A stretch of DNA of 64,000 bases from Bin80 sp965215475 (GTDB lineage: Bacteria > Bacteroidota > Rhodothermia > Rhodothermales > Bin80): assembly GCA_965215475.1 (NCBI GenBank), contig OZ244061.1:3410001-3474000 (forward strand), written 5' to 3'. A model generated the notes under the pieces. The model was not told where the DNA came from and searched no databases. It was given only the letters and a program-made list of their open reading frames with translations. This document shows positions 28,604 to 37,321 of the stretch, in pieces (the first letter of the stretch is position 1; each line of letters opens with the position of its first letter). Position numbers and translations under genes: made by a program.

Positions 28604-29935
28604 ATGTCACAGAACGGTCAATCTCTTCATTACGAAACGCTTCAGGTCCACGGAGGGCAAGAACCGGATCCCGCAACGAATGCACGTGCGGTTCCGATTT
28701 ACGCGACAACCTCCTATGTCTTTAATGATACGGATCATGGAGCTAATCTTTTTGCTCTCAAGGAATTCGGGAATATTTACACTCGGATTATGAATCCGAC
28801 GAATGATGTTTTCGAAAAACGAATCGCTGCACTTGAGGGCGGTTTAGCGGCTCTGGCTACCTCTAGCGGACAAGCAGCCCAGTTTCTGGCGCTTTCTACA
28901 TTGGCAGAAGCTGGGGATAATATCGTTTCATCCAGCTATCTCTATGGTGGGACATATAATCAATTCAAGGTGTCACTACCCAGACTAGGGATCAGTGTAC
29001 GTTTTGCAAACGGCGATAATCCTCGTTCCATTGAGGCACTAATTGATGATCGGACCAAAGCAATCTATCTTGAAACGATTGGAAATCCGAAATTCAATGT
29101 TCCGGATTTTGAGGCGATCGCGGAGGTAGCCAAGCGGAAAGGTATTCCTCTGGTCGTCGACAATACATTTGGGGCGGCAGGATATTTATGCCGACCGATA
29201 GAGTATGGTGCTGATATTATTGTTGCCAGCGCGACCAAATGGATTGGTGGTCATGGAAATACTATTGGTGGAGTCATTGTGGATGCGGGTACATTTCCGT
29301 GGGATAATGGGCGTTTTCCAACCTTTACGGAGCCGTCTCCAGGGTACCATGGTCTCAGTTTCTGGGATGTTTTTGGCCCACAAGGAGTGCTGGGTGCAAA
29401 TTTGGCGTTTATCATTCGCGCCCGCGTGGAAGGGTTGAGGGATATTGGCCCCTGCCAGAATCCCTTCGGATCATTCCTGCTACTTCAAGGACTGGAGACG
29501 CTGTCCCTTCGTGTGCAGCGTAGCTGCGACAATGCTCTTTCTCTAGCAAAATGGCTTCAGGGACGCTCTGAAGTTTCGTGGGTCAGTTATCCAGGATTGG
29601 AATCTCATCCGTATCACAATCAAGCCACACGGTATCTGAAAAATGGATATGGCCCGGTTCTCTCCTTCGGGGTTGAAGGTGGACTAGAAGCGGGGCAAGC
29701 GTTTGTAAATAACGCGAAACTCGCAAGCCATCTGGCGAATGTGGGGGATGCTAAAACCTTAGTAATCCATCCTGCATCAACGACCCATCAGCAGTTGGCA
29801 CGCGAAGAGCAGGTGTCTGCAGGAGTTACCGAGGATTTAATTCGGGTTTCCGTAGGCATTGAGCATATTGAGGATATCAAATCTGATTTTGCTCAGGCTC
29901 TAAGTTCCATAGGCACGACTGAGACAGTTGCATAA
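28604..29935 (+). CDS. metY: O-acetylhomoserine sulfhydrylase / aminocarboxypropyltransferase
   Basis: The 443-residue enzyme uses pyridoxal phosphate to make homocysteine (or methionine precursors) from O-acetylhomoserine and sulfide. The family signature is clear: FEKRIAALEGG, TSSGQAAQ, YGGTYNQF, VDNTFGAAGYLCRP and the PLP lysine in ASATKWIGGHG. The C-terminal NVGDAKTLVIHPASTTHQQL and RVSVGIEHIEDI regions complete it. The long insertion typical of the MetY branch separates it from MetB/MetZ. It is controlled by the SAM-I riboswitch upstream and is co-directional with metX. Confidence 0.96.
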   Translation: MSQNGQSLHYETLQVHGGQEPDPATNARAVPIYATTSYVFNDTDHGANLFALKEFGNIYTRIMNPTNDVFEKRIAALEGGLAALATSSGQAAQFLALSTLAEAGDNIVSSSYLYGGTYNQFKVSLPRLGISVRFANGDNPRSIEALIDDRTKAIYLETIGNPKFNVPDFEAIAEVAKRKGIPLVVDNTFGAAGYLCRPIEYGADIIVASATKWIGGHGNTIGGVIVDAGTFPWDNGRFPTFTEPSPGYHGLSFWDVFGPQGVLGANLAFIIRARVEGLRDIGPCQNPFGSFLLLQGLETLSLRVQRSCDNALSLAKWLQGRSEVSWVSYPGLESHPYHNQATRYLKNGYGPVLSFGVEGGLEAGQAFVNNAKLASHLANVGDAKTLVIHPASTTHQQLAREEQVSAGVTEDLIRVSVGIEHIEDIKSDFAQALSSIGTTETVA

Positions 29936-29954
29936 GATCTCATGATTTCTGCCA

Positions 29955-29987
29955 AGGCGGCGTATCCGATTTCCGGGTACGCCGCCT
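29955..29987 (+). promoter_or_regulatory. Strong hairpin between metY and metX
   Basis: GGCGGCGTATCC (29956-29967) pairs with GGGTACGCCGCC (29975-29986) around a seven-base loop. No T tract follows, so it is not a typical terminator. It ends 13 bases before the metX start and could adjust metX translation or protect the metY message from 3' decay. Confidence 0.6.
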
Positions 29988-29999
29988 GGTGGCCAGCGA

Positions 30000-31061
30000 A
30001 TGCCAAGAATTATCAATATACCGACCTTTGAATTTGAGAATGGAGAAGTTCTGAGTGAAGTTCCTGTGGGGTACGAGCGCTGGGGAGAATTGAATGAAAG
30101 GAGAGACAATGTGATTGTTGTTGGGCATTCTCTTACCAGCACGCCAGACGCCCAGTCTTGGTGGCATGGGTGTATAGGCCCAGGCAAAGCATTGGATACA
30201 GACAAATATTATGTTGTATGTGCGAATGTGATTGGTTCTCCCTATGGCACGATTTCTCCAATCTCAATCAATCCAGAGACTGGTCTAGCTTATCGGGATA
30301 CGCTTCCACAGGCAAGTATAAGAGATACGGTTCGGCTCCACAGAAAGCTCCTAGACTTCCTTGGTGTTCGTAAGATTGCATTTGTAATTGGTGGAAGTAT
30401 GGGGGGAATGCAGGCACTTGAATGGGCTTACTATGGCCGTGATTATGTTCGGGGAATTGTACCCATTGCGGTAGGAGGGCGACACTCTTCATGGTGTATT
30501 GCATGGAGCGAGGCACAGCGACAGGCGATTTATTCAGATCCAAACTGGGAGAATGGTACCTACGAACTGGATTCTCCTCCTCAAAATGGACTAGCTGTAG
30601 CGCGCATGATGGCAATGATATCGTACCGATCGCTTGGGTCGTTTGAATCCCGATTCGGTCGGGGTAGAAATCGGGCCGGTTCCTTCAGAGCGGAAACCTG
30701 GCTTCATCATCATGGAGATAAGATTATTAACCGGTTTGATCCTGCCTGCTATGTATATCTGACCCGTTTGATGGATACGCATGATGTCGCTCGGGATAGG
30801 GATGAGTATGAAGTTACCCTTGGGGCGATTACGCAGCCAACACTGGCGATTGGAATCCGCTCGGATGTTCTATATCTGCTTGAGGAATTGGAAGAACTTT
30901 GCCGATATATTCCACATTCGGAGTTAGCTGTCATGGAAGGGCTCCATGGTCACGACACGTTTTTGATAGATCAGGATGAGCTCAATGAGATGGTGTTGGT
31001 GTGGCGTCAACATCACATTGATCCACTTGTTGATTCAGTTGTAGGTTGTAAGGTAGGTTAA
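30000..31061 (+). CDS. metX: Homoserine O-acetyltransferase
   Basis: This 353-residue alpha/beta hydrolase makes O-acetylhomoserine for MetY. Visible marks are GHSLTSTPDAQSWW, the oxyanion and phosphate-binding region GPGKALDTDKYYVVCANVIGSPYG, the nucleophile elbow GGSMGGMQALEW, the RHSSWCIAWSEAQRQAI block and the final HGHDTFLID holding the catalytic histidine. It follows metY by 64 bp, with a strong hairpin between, and both should fall under the SAM-I riboswitch. Confidence 0.96.
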   Translation: MPRIINIPTFEFENGEVLSEVPVGYERWGELNERRDNVIVVGHSLTSTPDAQSWWHGCIGPGKALDTDKYYVVCANVIGSPYGTISPISINPETGLAYRDTLPQASIRDTVRLHRKLLDFLGVRKIAFVIGGSMGGMQALEWAYYGRDYVRGIVPIAVGGRHSSWCIAWSEAQRQAIYSDPNWENGTYELDSPPQNGLAVARMMAMISYRSLGSFESRFGRGRNRAGSFRAETWLHHHGDKIINRFDPACYVYLTRLMDTHDVARDRDEYEVTLGAITQPTLAIGIRSDVLYLLEELEELCRYIPHSELAVMEGLHGHDTFLIDQDELNEMVLVWRQHHIDPLVDSVVGCKVG

Positions 31062-31424
31062 AGTCAATATGGTTGGGAGGTAGCAATCTGATTGACGATC
31101 ATTCCTGTCCCAGTTCCAGCGGATTGACTGTCCCAGTTCACCGGAATACATAACTAACGTTTCAGATTTTCTCGCCTCTGGGCAAACCAGCTCCTATTCT
31201 GTATAGGGCAGATAGAGATCTACGCGTTTCTTCTGTGGATCTATTGCTATCCAATCTACCTGCTAGTTCAAGTTCAAACCTAAGGTGTAGAGCGCATCAT
31301 TGAAGTGATGACTGGGCCCTTCATAAAAATGATTCATATAGTTCACCGCAAAATTAACCATTCCAAATAAATTGTAGTAAACTGGGTTCCTTTTACATTC
31401 AACATGAGGGGAGAGTAGCACTAA
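31062..31424. other. Non-coding stretch with a short dispersed repeat
   Basis: I see no gene in this 363-bp stretch. Bases 31114-31150 contain GTCCCAGTTCCAGCGG and GTCCCAGTTCACCGG in direct order, separated by ATTGACT. The core TTCCAGCGGATTGACTG occurs again in inverted orientation near 50880, which suggests a small mobile or miniature element. Confidence 0.5.
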
Positions 31425-32978
31425 ATGCAGGTTGAGATTGACAATATAACGGATGAGGAGATACGTCAGCGCTTGGTAATAGGAGAAGATCAGCACTGGG
31501 AATTTAAGGAGATCAAGTTCAAAGGTGATAGTCCGAGCAGCCCTAGACGGGAGGATCTTGCGGATGAGATTATAGCTTTTGCGAATGCAAATGGCGGAGT
31601 CCTTCTTTGTGGGGTTTCCGATGATGGTCAACTTCAGGATATGTATCCCAAACAGTTGGCCTCCCTTAATCAGGCACTATCTAATGTATGTAGCGATTCC
31701 GTGGAGCCCCCGATACGGATTCGCATTCATCACCGCATACTTGATGAAAAAGTCTATTTACTTGTGGAGGTCCCGAAGGGAGATTCTGCTCATGAGCGTT
31801 TTGGTCGCGCATTCATCCGAGTGGGTGGAAGCAAACGTCAACTTAGTGACGATGAGACGCTACGGCTTGCACAAAGCCGTGCAAAGGCTAGATACTTGTG
31901 GTTTGATCAACGGATTGTTCCCGAAACTGGGCTAAACTCTTTGAATGAGAGCTTGTGGGAACCACTATTAAGTGCGGAGGGGCAGAGTGATCCGGAAAAG
32001 GGCTTGATGAATTTGGGTCTGCTAGCTGAGGATGAAGTTGGGGTATACCGAGCTACGGTCTCAGGTATACTCCTATGTACGAATTCTCCTCAACAATGGC
32101 TTCCTCACGCTATGATTATGGCGACCATGTACAGAGGCAAGGATCGCGCATCAGGTCAGTTGGATGCACAAGAAATTGAAGGTCCACTTCCTCAGCAGAT
32201 TTTTGATGCGGTCAAATTTATAGTTCGTAATATGCGTGTTGCTGCACGTAAATCTCCTGCCCGCGAAGATATGCCTCAGTATAGCAAAGTTGCAGTATTT
32301 GAGGCTATAGTTAACGCGGTAATTCATCGGGACTACTCAATATATTCTAGTCGAATCCGACTGTCAATGTTTAAGGATCACCTGGAAATTGATTCCCCGG
32401 GTCAACTCCCTAACGGGATGACCATTGGGATGATGAATTCCAAGCAGTCAACACGTAATGAGACACTCGCTTCAGTGTTTGCGAGACTGCCCGTAGGTGC
32501 TATTCCAGGATCGGAACACCGTAGGTACATGATGGAAAAGCGAGGTGACGGAGTTTCATTAATCATAAAATCTACCCATGAGACTACAGGGATTGAACCC
32601 AAATATACTCTGATTGACCACTCTAATCTGGTTTTAACCATTCCGGCTGCCAAATTTGAATTCACTCCAGCGGATGCTACCATTACGATTCATTCTGAAT
32701 CCGAACCGATTTTAGGAGTTGATGTTTTGGTGCTGTTTCCCAACAAAACTTGGAAGCGGGCCAGCACGAATGAGGCTGGTGAAGCAGAGTTTGATTTACT
32801 TTCTACGCACTTGCCTATGACCGTCTTGGTTGCAAATCCAGGATACCGTGCTAGGATAGTAACGGAGTGGATTCCTCGTGATGGAGGATTATTGGTGGAG
32901 TTGGCTCCTCTTAAAAGTGGTGGCTCAGTTATTTCCCAGATTCCACTGGGCGGATCCCGGGCCTACATGGTCGATTAA
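31425..32978 (+). CDS. AlbA_2 / RecG-like ATPase domain protein, probably frameshifted near its end
   Basis: This 517-residue product is a paralogue of the protein at 26830: the AlbA_2 domain (DQHWEFKEIKFKGD ... LADEIIAFANANGGVLLCGV) and the HATPase_c_4 region (AVFEAIVNAVIHRDYSIYS, MEKRGDGVSLI) are present, followed by an extra C-terminal beta domain. The frame stops at 32978, but the sequence continues to code in the next frame up to 33190. One base missing near 32930 (in ATTTCCC) would explain this, so the natural protein is probably about 588 residues. It stands alone, downstream of metX. Confidence 0.85.
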   Translation: MQVEIDNITDEEIRQRLVIGEDQHWEFKEIKFKGDSPSSPRREDLADEIIAFANANGGVLLCGVSDDGQLQDMYPKQLASLNQALSNVCSDSVEPPIRIRIHHRILDEKVYLLVEVPKGDSAHERFGRAFIRVGGSKRQLSDDETLRLAQSRAKARYLWFDQRIVPETGLNSLNESLWEPLLSAEGQSDPEKGLMNLGLLAEDEVGVYRATVSGILLCTNSPQQWLPHAMIMATMYRGKDRASGQLDAQEIEGPLPQQIFDAVKFIVRNMRVAARKSPAREDMPQYSKVAVFEAIVNAVIHRDYSIYSSRIRLSMFKDHLEIDSPGQLPNGMTIGMMNSKQSTRNETLASVFARLPVGAIPGSEHRRYMMEKRGDGVSLIIKSTHETTGIEPKYTLIDHSNLVLTIPAAKFEFTPADATITIHSESEPILGVDVLVLFPNKTWKRASTNEAGEAEFDLLSTHLPMTVLVANPGYRARIVTEWIPRDGGLLVELAPLKSGGSVISQIPLGGSRAYMVD

Positions 32979-33190
32979 ACCCGGTACGAGACAATAACGA
33001 CCGAACGTATCTCTATGCTCAGAATATTGCGATAGAAGGTGGTAGGCAGCAACCGGTTTCCTTTCGATTTGGTAAGCCACTAAGTCTGATAGATTCATAC
33101 GGCGCCGAAATGTTAGTTACCATATCAAATATCATTGGACAGGTAGCACTGATGGAGTATAGAAAGGTTGACAGGTCTCTCGAAGATTGA
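32937..33190 (+). pseudogene. Out-of-frame C-terminal tail of the AlbA_2 protein
   Basis: Read one base back, the sequence gives GRLNPVRDNNDRTYLYAQN followed by IAIEGGRQQPVSFRFGKPL and ends at TGA 33188-33190. This looks like a conserved C-terminal domain of AlbA_2 proteins as I remember them, not random sequence. It shares no start of its own. A single-base deletion, an assembly error or recoding would all give this picture. Confidence 0.65.
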
Positions 33191-33664
33191 CAATCAAGAA
33201 GGCGCTGGCACCCTTACCGCAAGACGACCTGCCGTGCCTACCAGCTCGAAAAGATGTTGAACCCCAGTTGGTGCATAGTCGTAAAATCAATATACTGTGC
33301 AATATCGATTTGATAAAACAAAACCGAGTGAGTGTGGGAATCTTGGTTGCGATGTCAACATTTATTCTGACCGCAATCATCTCAATTTGGCGAGTCAATG
33401 AATGCCGAATGAAGCAGATTGACAAGTAAATAATCCATCCATGATGGAATGGATATGGATAGATGCTCTCTAGAGTAAAATCTCCAGTGATCTGGATGAG
33501 ATCCGTAAGATATAATTTTCGTTAGTGGATGCCATGTCTAAGCTCATGAGGTTATCTCGTAAATATCTGGTGAATGGATATATCGGAGGAAATGACCACA
33601 CTCGTGTTGGTAGAGTCTGTGATTCTGTGCCCAGCATGCTGAGTTTCATTCATTCCAAGATGCT
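33191..33664. other. 474-bp stretch without a clear gene
   Basis: A frame at 33187-33429 would give an 80-residue peptide with one hydrophobic segment (VGILVAMSTFILTAIISIW), but it has only a TTG start within the preceding tail and no family I know. I do not call it a gene. The rest should carry the promoter of the exported protein at 33665. Confidence 0.35.
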
Positions 33665-35158
33665 ATGATAAAATACAAAACCCTTTGTTCCCTAACATGG
33701 ATCGGTGTTTGCCTAATCATAGGGCCAAAGATAACATATGCTCAGTCACACACCAACGAAGGCAAACTTTTAGAGTTAGGAGAAGCTTGGTTAGTAGGTA
33801 TAGAGATTGAAAGAAAGAGAGCACGGGTTGCAGAAACAGCATGGTGGACGACTCAAGCAATTAGGTTGGATGCTGAGGCAAGGAGGATAGAAGAATTAGA
33901 GGTAGCACTAACAACTTTAGACTCAGAGCTAAAAAAAATAGCAAACACCAAACTGGGTTTTTTTGACTATTTGATAGGTATAGTTGCGGATGCATTAGAG
34001 GACGCAGATGGGGTTAGTGATTGGAACTTCGTTGAATATGTAGAAAGATTTGAGTTTGCAAAGATGGTAACGTCAGCAATTCAAACAGAATTTGAATTAA
34101 CATGGGATGGAAGATTGAAGAATGAAAAAATACAGTTGCAGGAAGAATTGTTAGCACTAAGGGAGAAACTGGGACTTCATGAGAATTGGAATCCACTACT
34201 AGATGAAATACCTCCAGAGGCAATTGCATCTGTTATAGCACAAAAAATAGATTTGGCAACACTTGCACATGTAAACAAATCTCAATCCCAGGCACGACAG
34301 GTAACGATACGAACCAAGAAATTTCAACAAAAACTGCAAAGTGAGATAGTCAAAATTAGAGAAGTGGTGGGTGCAGAAATGCATAGATTAATTGATTCTC
34401 ACCAGTCGACATTGTCTGAAGAGGACAAAGAACGACGACATGAAATTATCGCACTCGCTGCCACAGAAGTTGGGTTATCGTTGCCAAAAAGAGGATTGCT
34501 GTATGATGCAGATATGTTAGTAAGAGAATCCTTACGGAAATTTGCAGTTATAGCGGAAGAAGAAGGGTTTGAATCAAAATGGTTGCCGACGGATGCAGTA
34601 CTAGTGTCATTTGCAGAAGGAGCCACACTTTTGGCAAGAGGTGCAGAGTTACTCGGGTACATTGAACAAGGATTTTGGGCAAACCCGCTTCCGACACTTG
34701 GGGCTGAGTGGGTAGAATTGGCTGAGGCAGTAGAGGAACGAGCAAAAAGGGTGGAGCAAATTGTAGAATGGTTAGCGGAAAGGGAGGCAGTGGAGGTAGA
34801 GCAGGAAGTGGCGATGATACTTCGGGTAGAACGTATAGCAAATGAGGCAAGAAGGGCGGAAATTGATAATGCGGGATTGGTGGCAAAACAGGCAGAGAGT
34901 ATGCAATTACTGCTTGAAGGTCGGGCTAAACGAGAGGAAATTGAAGCAGCCCGGTGGGCAAGTTTATTGGAAGAGGCTTCTTCGCTGGCAACGGAAGCGA
35001 AATGGCTGGCAATTGAAGGAAAGCGCTTAGTTGAACGAGAGACCTATATAAAAAGTGTGAGACCTATGGAAGGGCGTTCAAATTTGGATAGACAAGCTGG
35101 CAGACTTGGAGTAAGGGCATCACGTATCGCTGAGCAGGTAATACTGCTTAAGAACTGA
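33665..35158 (+). CDS. Orphan exported Glu/Ala-rich coiled-coil protein
   Basis: I do not recognise a family. The 497-residue protein begins with a clear signal peptide (MIKYKTLCSLTWIGVCLIIG ... TYAQ), so it should be periplasmic or secreted. The rest is almost entirely helical and rich in Glu, Ala, Arg and Trp, with long heptad-like stretches (EEDKERRHEIIALAATEV, AEAVEERAKRVEQIVEWLAE, EEASSLATEAKWLAIEGKRL). There is no type IX sorting tail, no membrane segment after the signal and no enzymatic motif. Codon use is A-rich compared with the neighbouring asd gene. It lies alone between two intergenic stretches. Confidence 0.75.
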   Translation: MIKYKTLCSLTWIGVCLIIGPKITYAQSHTNEGKLLELGEAWLVGIEIERKRARVAETAWWTTQAIRLDAEARRIEELEVALTTLDSELKKIANTKLGFFDYLIGIVADALEDADGVSDWNFVEYVERFEFAKMVTSAIQTEFELTWDGRLKNEKIQLQEELLALREKLGLHENWNPLLDEIPPEAIASVIAQKIDLATLAHVNKSQSQARQVTIRTKKFQQKLQSEIVKIREVVGAEMHRLIDSHQSTLSEEDKERRHEIIALAATEVGLSLPKRGLLYDADMLVRESLRKFAVIAEEEGFESKWLPTDAVLVSFAEGATLLARGAELLGYIEQGFWANPLPTLGAEWVELAEAVEERAKRVEQIVEWLAEREAVEVEQEVAMILRVERIANEARRAEIDNAGLVAKQAESMQLLLEGRAKREEIEAARWASLLEEASSLATEAKWLAIEGKRLVERETYIKSVRPMEGRSNLDRQAGRLGVRASRIAEQVILLKN

Positions 35159-35454
35159 TTTCCTGTTTCGTAAAACAGTCTCAGAGAGTCCCCAAATAGT
35201 TTCGGGCTAGTATTCGAAATGGGTAATCTCTTATGTTGATAGTGAAAAATATATTCTGAATTATACGGAATAATGTATGATTTGCAGAATACAGTTGCAT
35301 TTTTCTCTATGCTATCACGAAGTGAGCAATCTTAATCTTGTCTTTGTGACGTATATCTGGAAGGATCCCACATACAGGTAGCAAAACTTGGAGTAAGAGA
35401 TCACGGTTATCTTAGATATTCTAATGTTTTTAAGGGACGGAAGGAGGTAATTAC

Positions 35455-35499
35455 ATGGATGTTACTCATAGTTTCTTTTCAAGGTTATTGAAAAAATGA
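35455..35499 (+). CDS. 14-codon leader ORF coupled to asd
   Basis: A perfect Shine-Dalgarno run AAGGAGG (35441-35447) lies seven bases before an ATG that opens MDVTHSFFSRLLKK. Its stop TGA overlaps the asd ATG in the arrangement ATGA. The asd start itself has no visible ribosome binding site (it is preceded by TTATTGAAAA). Translation of asd should therefore depend on ribosomes finishing this small frame. Whether the peptide matters or only the coupling cannot be decided from one sequence. Confidence 0.6.
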   Translation: MDVTHSFFSRLLKK

Positions 35500-36545
35500 T
35501 CAGAGCAGGAATCGTAGGAGCAACAGGGGCGGTAGGGCAGAAATTTATCGAGCTTCTTAAGGAGCATCCCTGGTTCAAAATCACGGCTCTGGTTGCATCG
35601 GACAGGTCAGTAGGGAAGAAGTACTACGATGTAGTCAATTGGATTGGTACGGCAGAAATTCCGGCATCAATTGCCTCGATGGAGGTGTTACCACTCAGTG
35701 ATGATTTGCCATGCGATGTGGTCTTCTCAGGACTGCATGCGTCGGTCGCAGATCATGCCGAGCCAAAGTTGGCCAAGGCGGGCTATCCGGTCATTTCCAA
35801 TGCGAAGAGTTTTCGGATGCATCCAGATGTTCCTTTACTGATTCCAGAGGTCAATCCAGATCATGCGTTCTTGGTCAAGAATCAGGACTGGCAGAGTACA
35901 GGCTATATCGTGACCAACCCCAATTGCTCCACTGTTGGCCTGACCTGCGCGCTGAAACCACTTCATGACCGGTTTGGTCTGGAAGCGGTTCAGGTCACGA
36001 CAATGCAAGCTCTTTCCGGTGCCGGTTACCCCGGAGTATCGTCACTGGATGCTTTGGCAAATGTTGTGCCATTCATCGGAGGTGAAGAGGATAAGTTGGT
36101 TCATGAACCGAATAAATTGTTGGGGGATGTTACGGACGGCATTTTGCGTCCGCAATCTATCCGCATTAGCGCTCAATGTAACCGTGTTCCTGTACTGGAA
36201 GGGCATCTCGAATGTATTTCGGTCAAATTGGGCCGGGATGCCAGCCAAGATGAAGTATATGAGGCCTTCGAATCATTTGTCAGTCCGATCAAAGATTTGT
36301 CCTTACCAACCGAGCCAGAGAAATTATTACACGTATTTAAAGATCAGCGTTTCCCTCAGCCAAGGAGACATTCTGACTTAGGAAGGGGAATGACCGTGAG
36401 TATTGGCCGAATTCGCCCTTGTGAAGTCTTGGATTATAAGTTTGTGGCACTATCCCACAATACGATCCGCGGTGCGGCAGGTGGTGCAGTTTTAAATGCA
36501 GAATTACTTGTCAAACAAGGCTTATTGGGATCCCGTCACACGTAA
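35496..36545 (+). CDS. asd: Aspartate-semialdehyde dehydrogenase, archaeal/fungal type
   Basis: The 349-residue enzyme reduces aspartyl phosphate to aspartate semialdehyde with NADPH, the branch point to lysine, threonine and methionine. The nucleotide loop is GIVGATGAVGQKFIELL, the catalytic Cys lies in TNPNCSTVGLTCALKPL and the substrate region reads ALSGAGYPGVSSLDALANVVPFIGG. Terminal HNTIRGAAGGAVLNAELL is typical. The sequence belongs to the archaeal/eukaryotic branch of ASADH as far as I can judge, not the E. coli Asd branch. It begins by ATGA overlap with a leader ORF and sits just before a tRNA gene. Confidence 0.94.
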   Translation: MIRAGIVGATGAVGQKFIELLKEHPWFKITALVASDRSVGKKYYDVVNWIGTAEIPASIASMEVLPLSDDLPCDVVFSGLHASVADHAEPKLAKAGYPVISNAKSFRMHPDVPLLIPEVNPDHAFLVKNQDWQSTGYIVTNPNCSTVGLTCALKPLHDRFGLEAVQVTTMQALSGAGYPGVSSLDALANVVPFIGGEEDKLVHEPNKLLGDVTDGILRPQSIRISAQCNRVPVLEGHLECISVKLGRDASQDEVYEAFESFVSPIKDLSLPTEPEKLLHVFKDQRFPQPRRHSDLGRGMTVSIGRIRPCEVLDYKFVALSHNTIRGAAGGAVLNAELLVKQGLLGSRHT

Positions 36546-36594
36546 CTTTCTTGGAACCCTCAGTACAATATTTTCGTACCAGACTCCTTTATTT

Positions 36595-36667
36595 GCGGGA
36601 ATAGCTCAGTTGGTAGAGCATCTGCTTGCCATGCAGAAGGTCGCGAGTTCGAATCTCGTTTCCCGCT
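36595..36667 (+). tRNA. tRNA-Gly (anticodon GCC)
   Basis: The cloverleaf is complete: acceptor GCGGGAA with TTCCCGC, D arm GCTC/GAGC, anticodon stem TCTGC/GCAGA around loop TTGCCAT giving anticodon GCC, and T arm GCGAG TTCGAAT CTCGT. The discriminator base is T and CCA is not encoded. It is 73 nt long. Confidence 0.97.
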
Positions 36668-36709
36668 CAAAAGCGCACACAATCTCGGTGTCTTTCCTAC
36701 CCAGTATCA

Positions 36710-37321
36710 TTGATTTTCCTGTTTCAATCCACTTACCTCTATCGCTTTATTAAACCTCTCAAGGTGCTTCCTGTGCAAGTTTTGCTGATGGCATTGCTTG
36801 TAAGTTCCTGTTCCCGTCGGGATTTAAGTGGGGAGTTTTCGCTTTCCTCATCGGAGTTTACCAGGGAAAGCTCGAAGGTTCAGATTCTGATCTCACAAGC
36901 GAATTCGGAACTCGACGAAAGTCTCCCAAGGCTTAGGATTTCGGCGGATCATGTCTACTGGATTGGAGAAAGTGACTCTACGATCCAGTATCTCGAGGGT
37001 TTGGAAAATAAAGTAGAGATTGTGATTCATGATTCGACAGGATCTATTTCAGCATTTATTGAAGCCGATCGTGTGACATACTATAAAAACAAGGATTATT
37101 TTGTTGCGGAAGGCGAAGTGCTCATCGAAACAGATGATGAGCGATCATTAACGACAGAGCGAATCGAATGGTGGGAGAGAGAGCAGCTTCTGAGAACGAA
37201 TGAGTTTGTATACATTACCACGCCGGAAGAAGTTGTTTCTGGGGTTGGACTGGAGGCGACGGAAGATCTGGCTACATACCAGATCGGCCGGTTCAGAGCT
37301 GAATTCTTGATTGATCAATGA
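36710..37321 (+). CDS. lptC: LPS export lipoprotein LptC
   Basis: The frame is open through the tRNA, so the start must lie after 36667. I chose TTG 36710, which gives a signal peptide with basic residues (YRFIKPLK) and the lipobox LLVSSC; GTG 36764 is an alternative. The mature part has the LptC-type beta-jellyroll pattern with periodic IHDSTGSISAFIEADRVTYYKNKDYFVAEGEVLIET. LptC links the inner membrane LptBFG complex to the periplasmic bridge. Its last codons overlap the start of the OstA-like gene by four bases. Confidence 0.82.
   Translation: MIFLFQSTYLYRFIKPLKVLPVQVLLMALLVSSCSRRDLSGEFSLSSSEFTRESSKVQILISQANSELDESLPRLRISADHVYWIGESDSTIQYLEGLENKVEIVIHDSTGSISAFIEADRVTYYKNKDYFVAEGEVLIETDDERSLTTERIEWWEREQLLRTNEFVYITTPEEVVSGVGLEATEDLATYQIGRFRAEFLIDQ

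Noticed and set aside
34548..34886. Proline-rich reverse frame (112 codons) inside the exported coiled-coil gene
   Set aside because: It is the antisense reading of Glu/Ala-rich codons and has no support of its own.
35496..36545. ArgC (N-acetyl-glutamyl-phosphate reductase) for the dehydrogenase gene
   Set aside because: The folds are related, but NPNCSTVGLTCALKPL, the LSGAGYPGVSSLDALANVVPFIGGEE block and the HNTIRGAAGG end fit the archaeal-type aspartate-semialdehyde dehydrogenase.
36595..36667. tRNA-Ala
   Set aside because: The body resembles tRNA-Ala at first sight, but the anticodon loop TTGCCAT gives GCC, which reads glycine codons.
36626..36709. Start of LptC at 36626
   Set aside because: This start lies inside the tRNA-Gly gene; the products of those codons are meaningless, so a later start was chosen.
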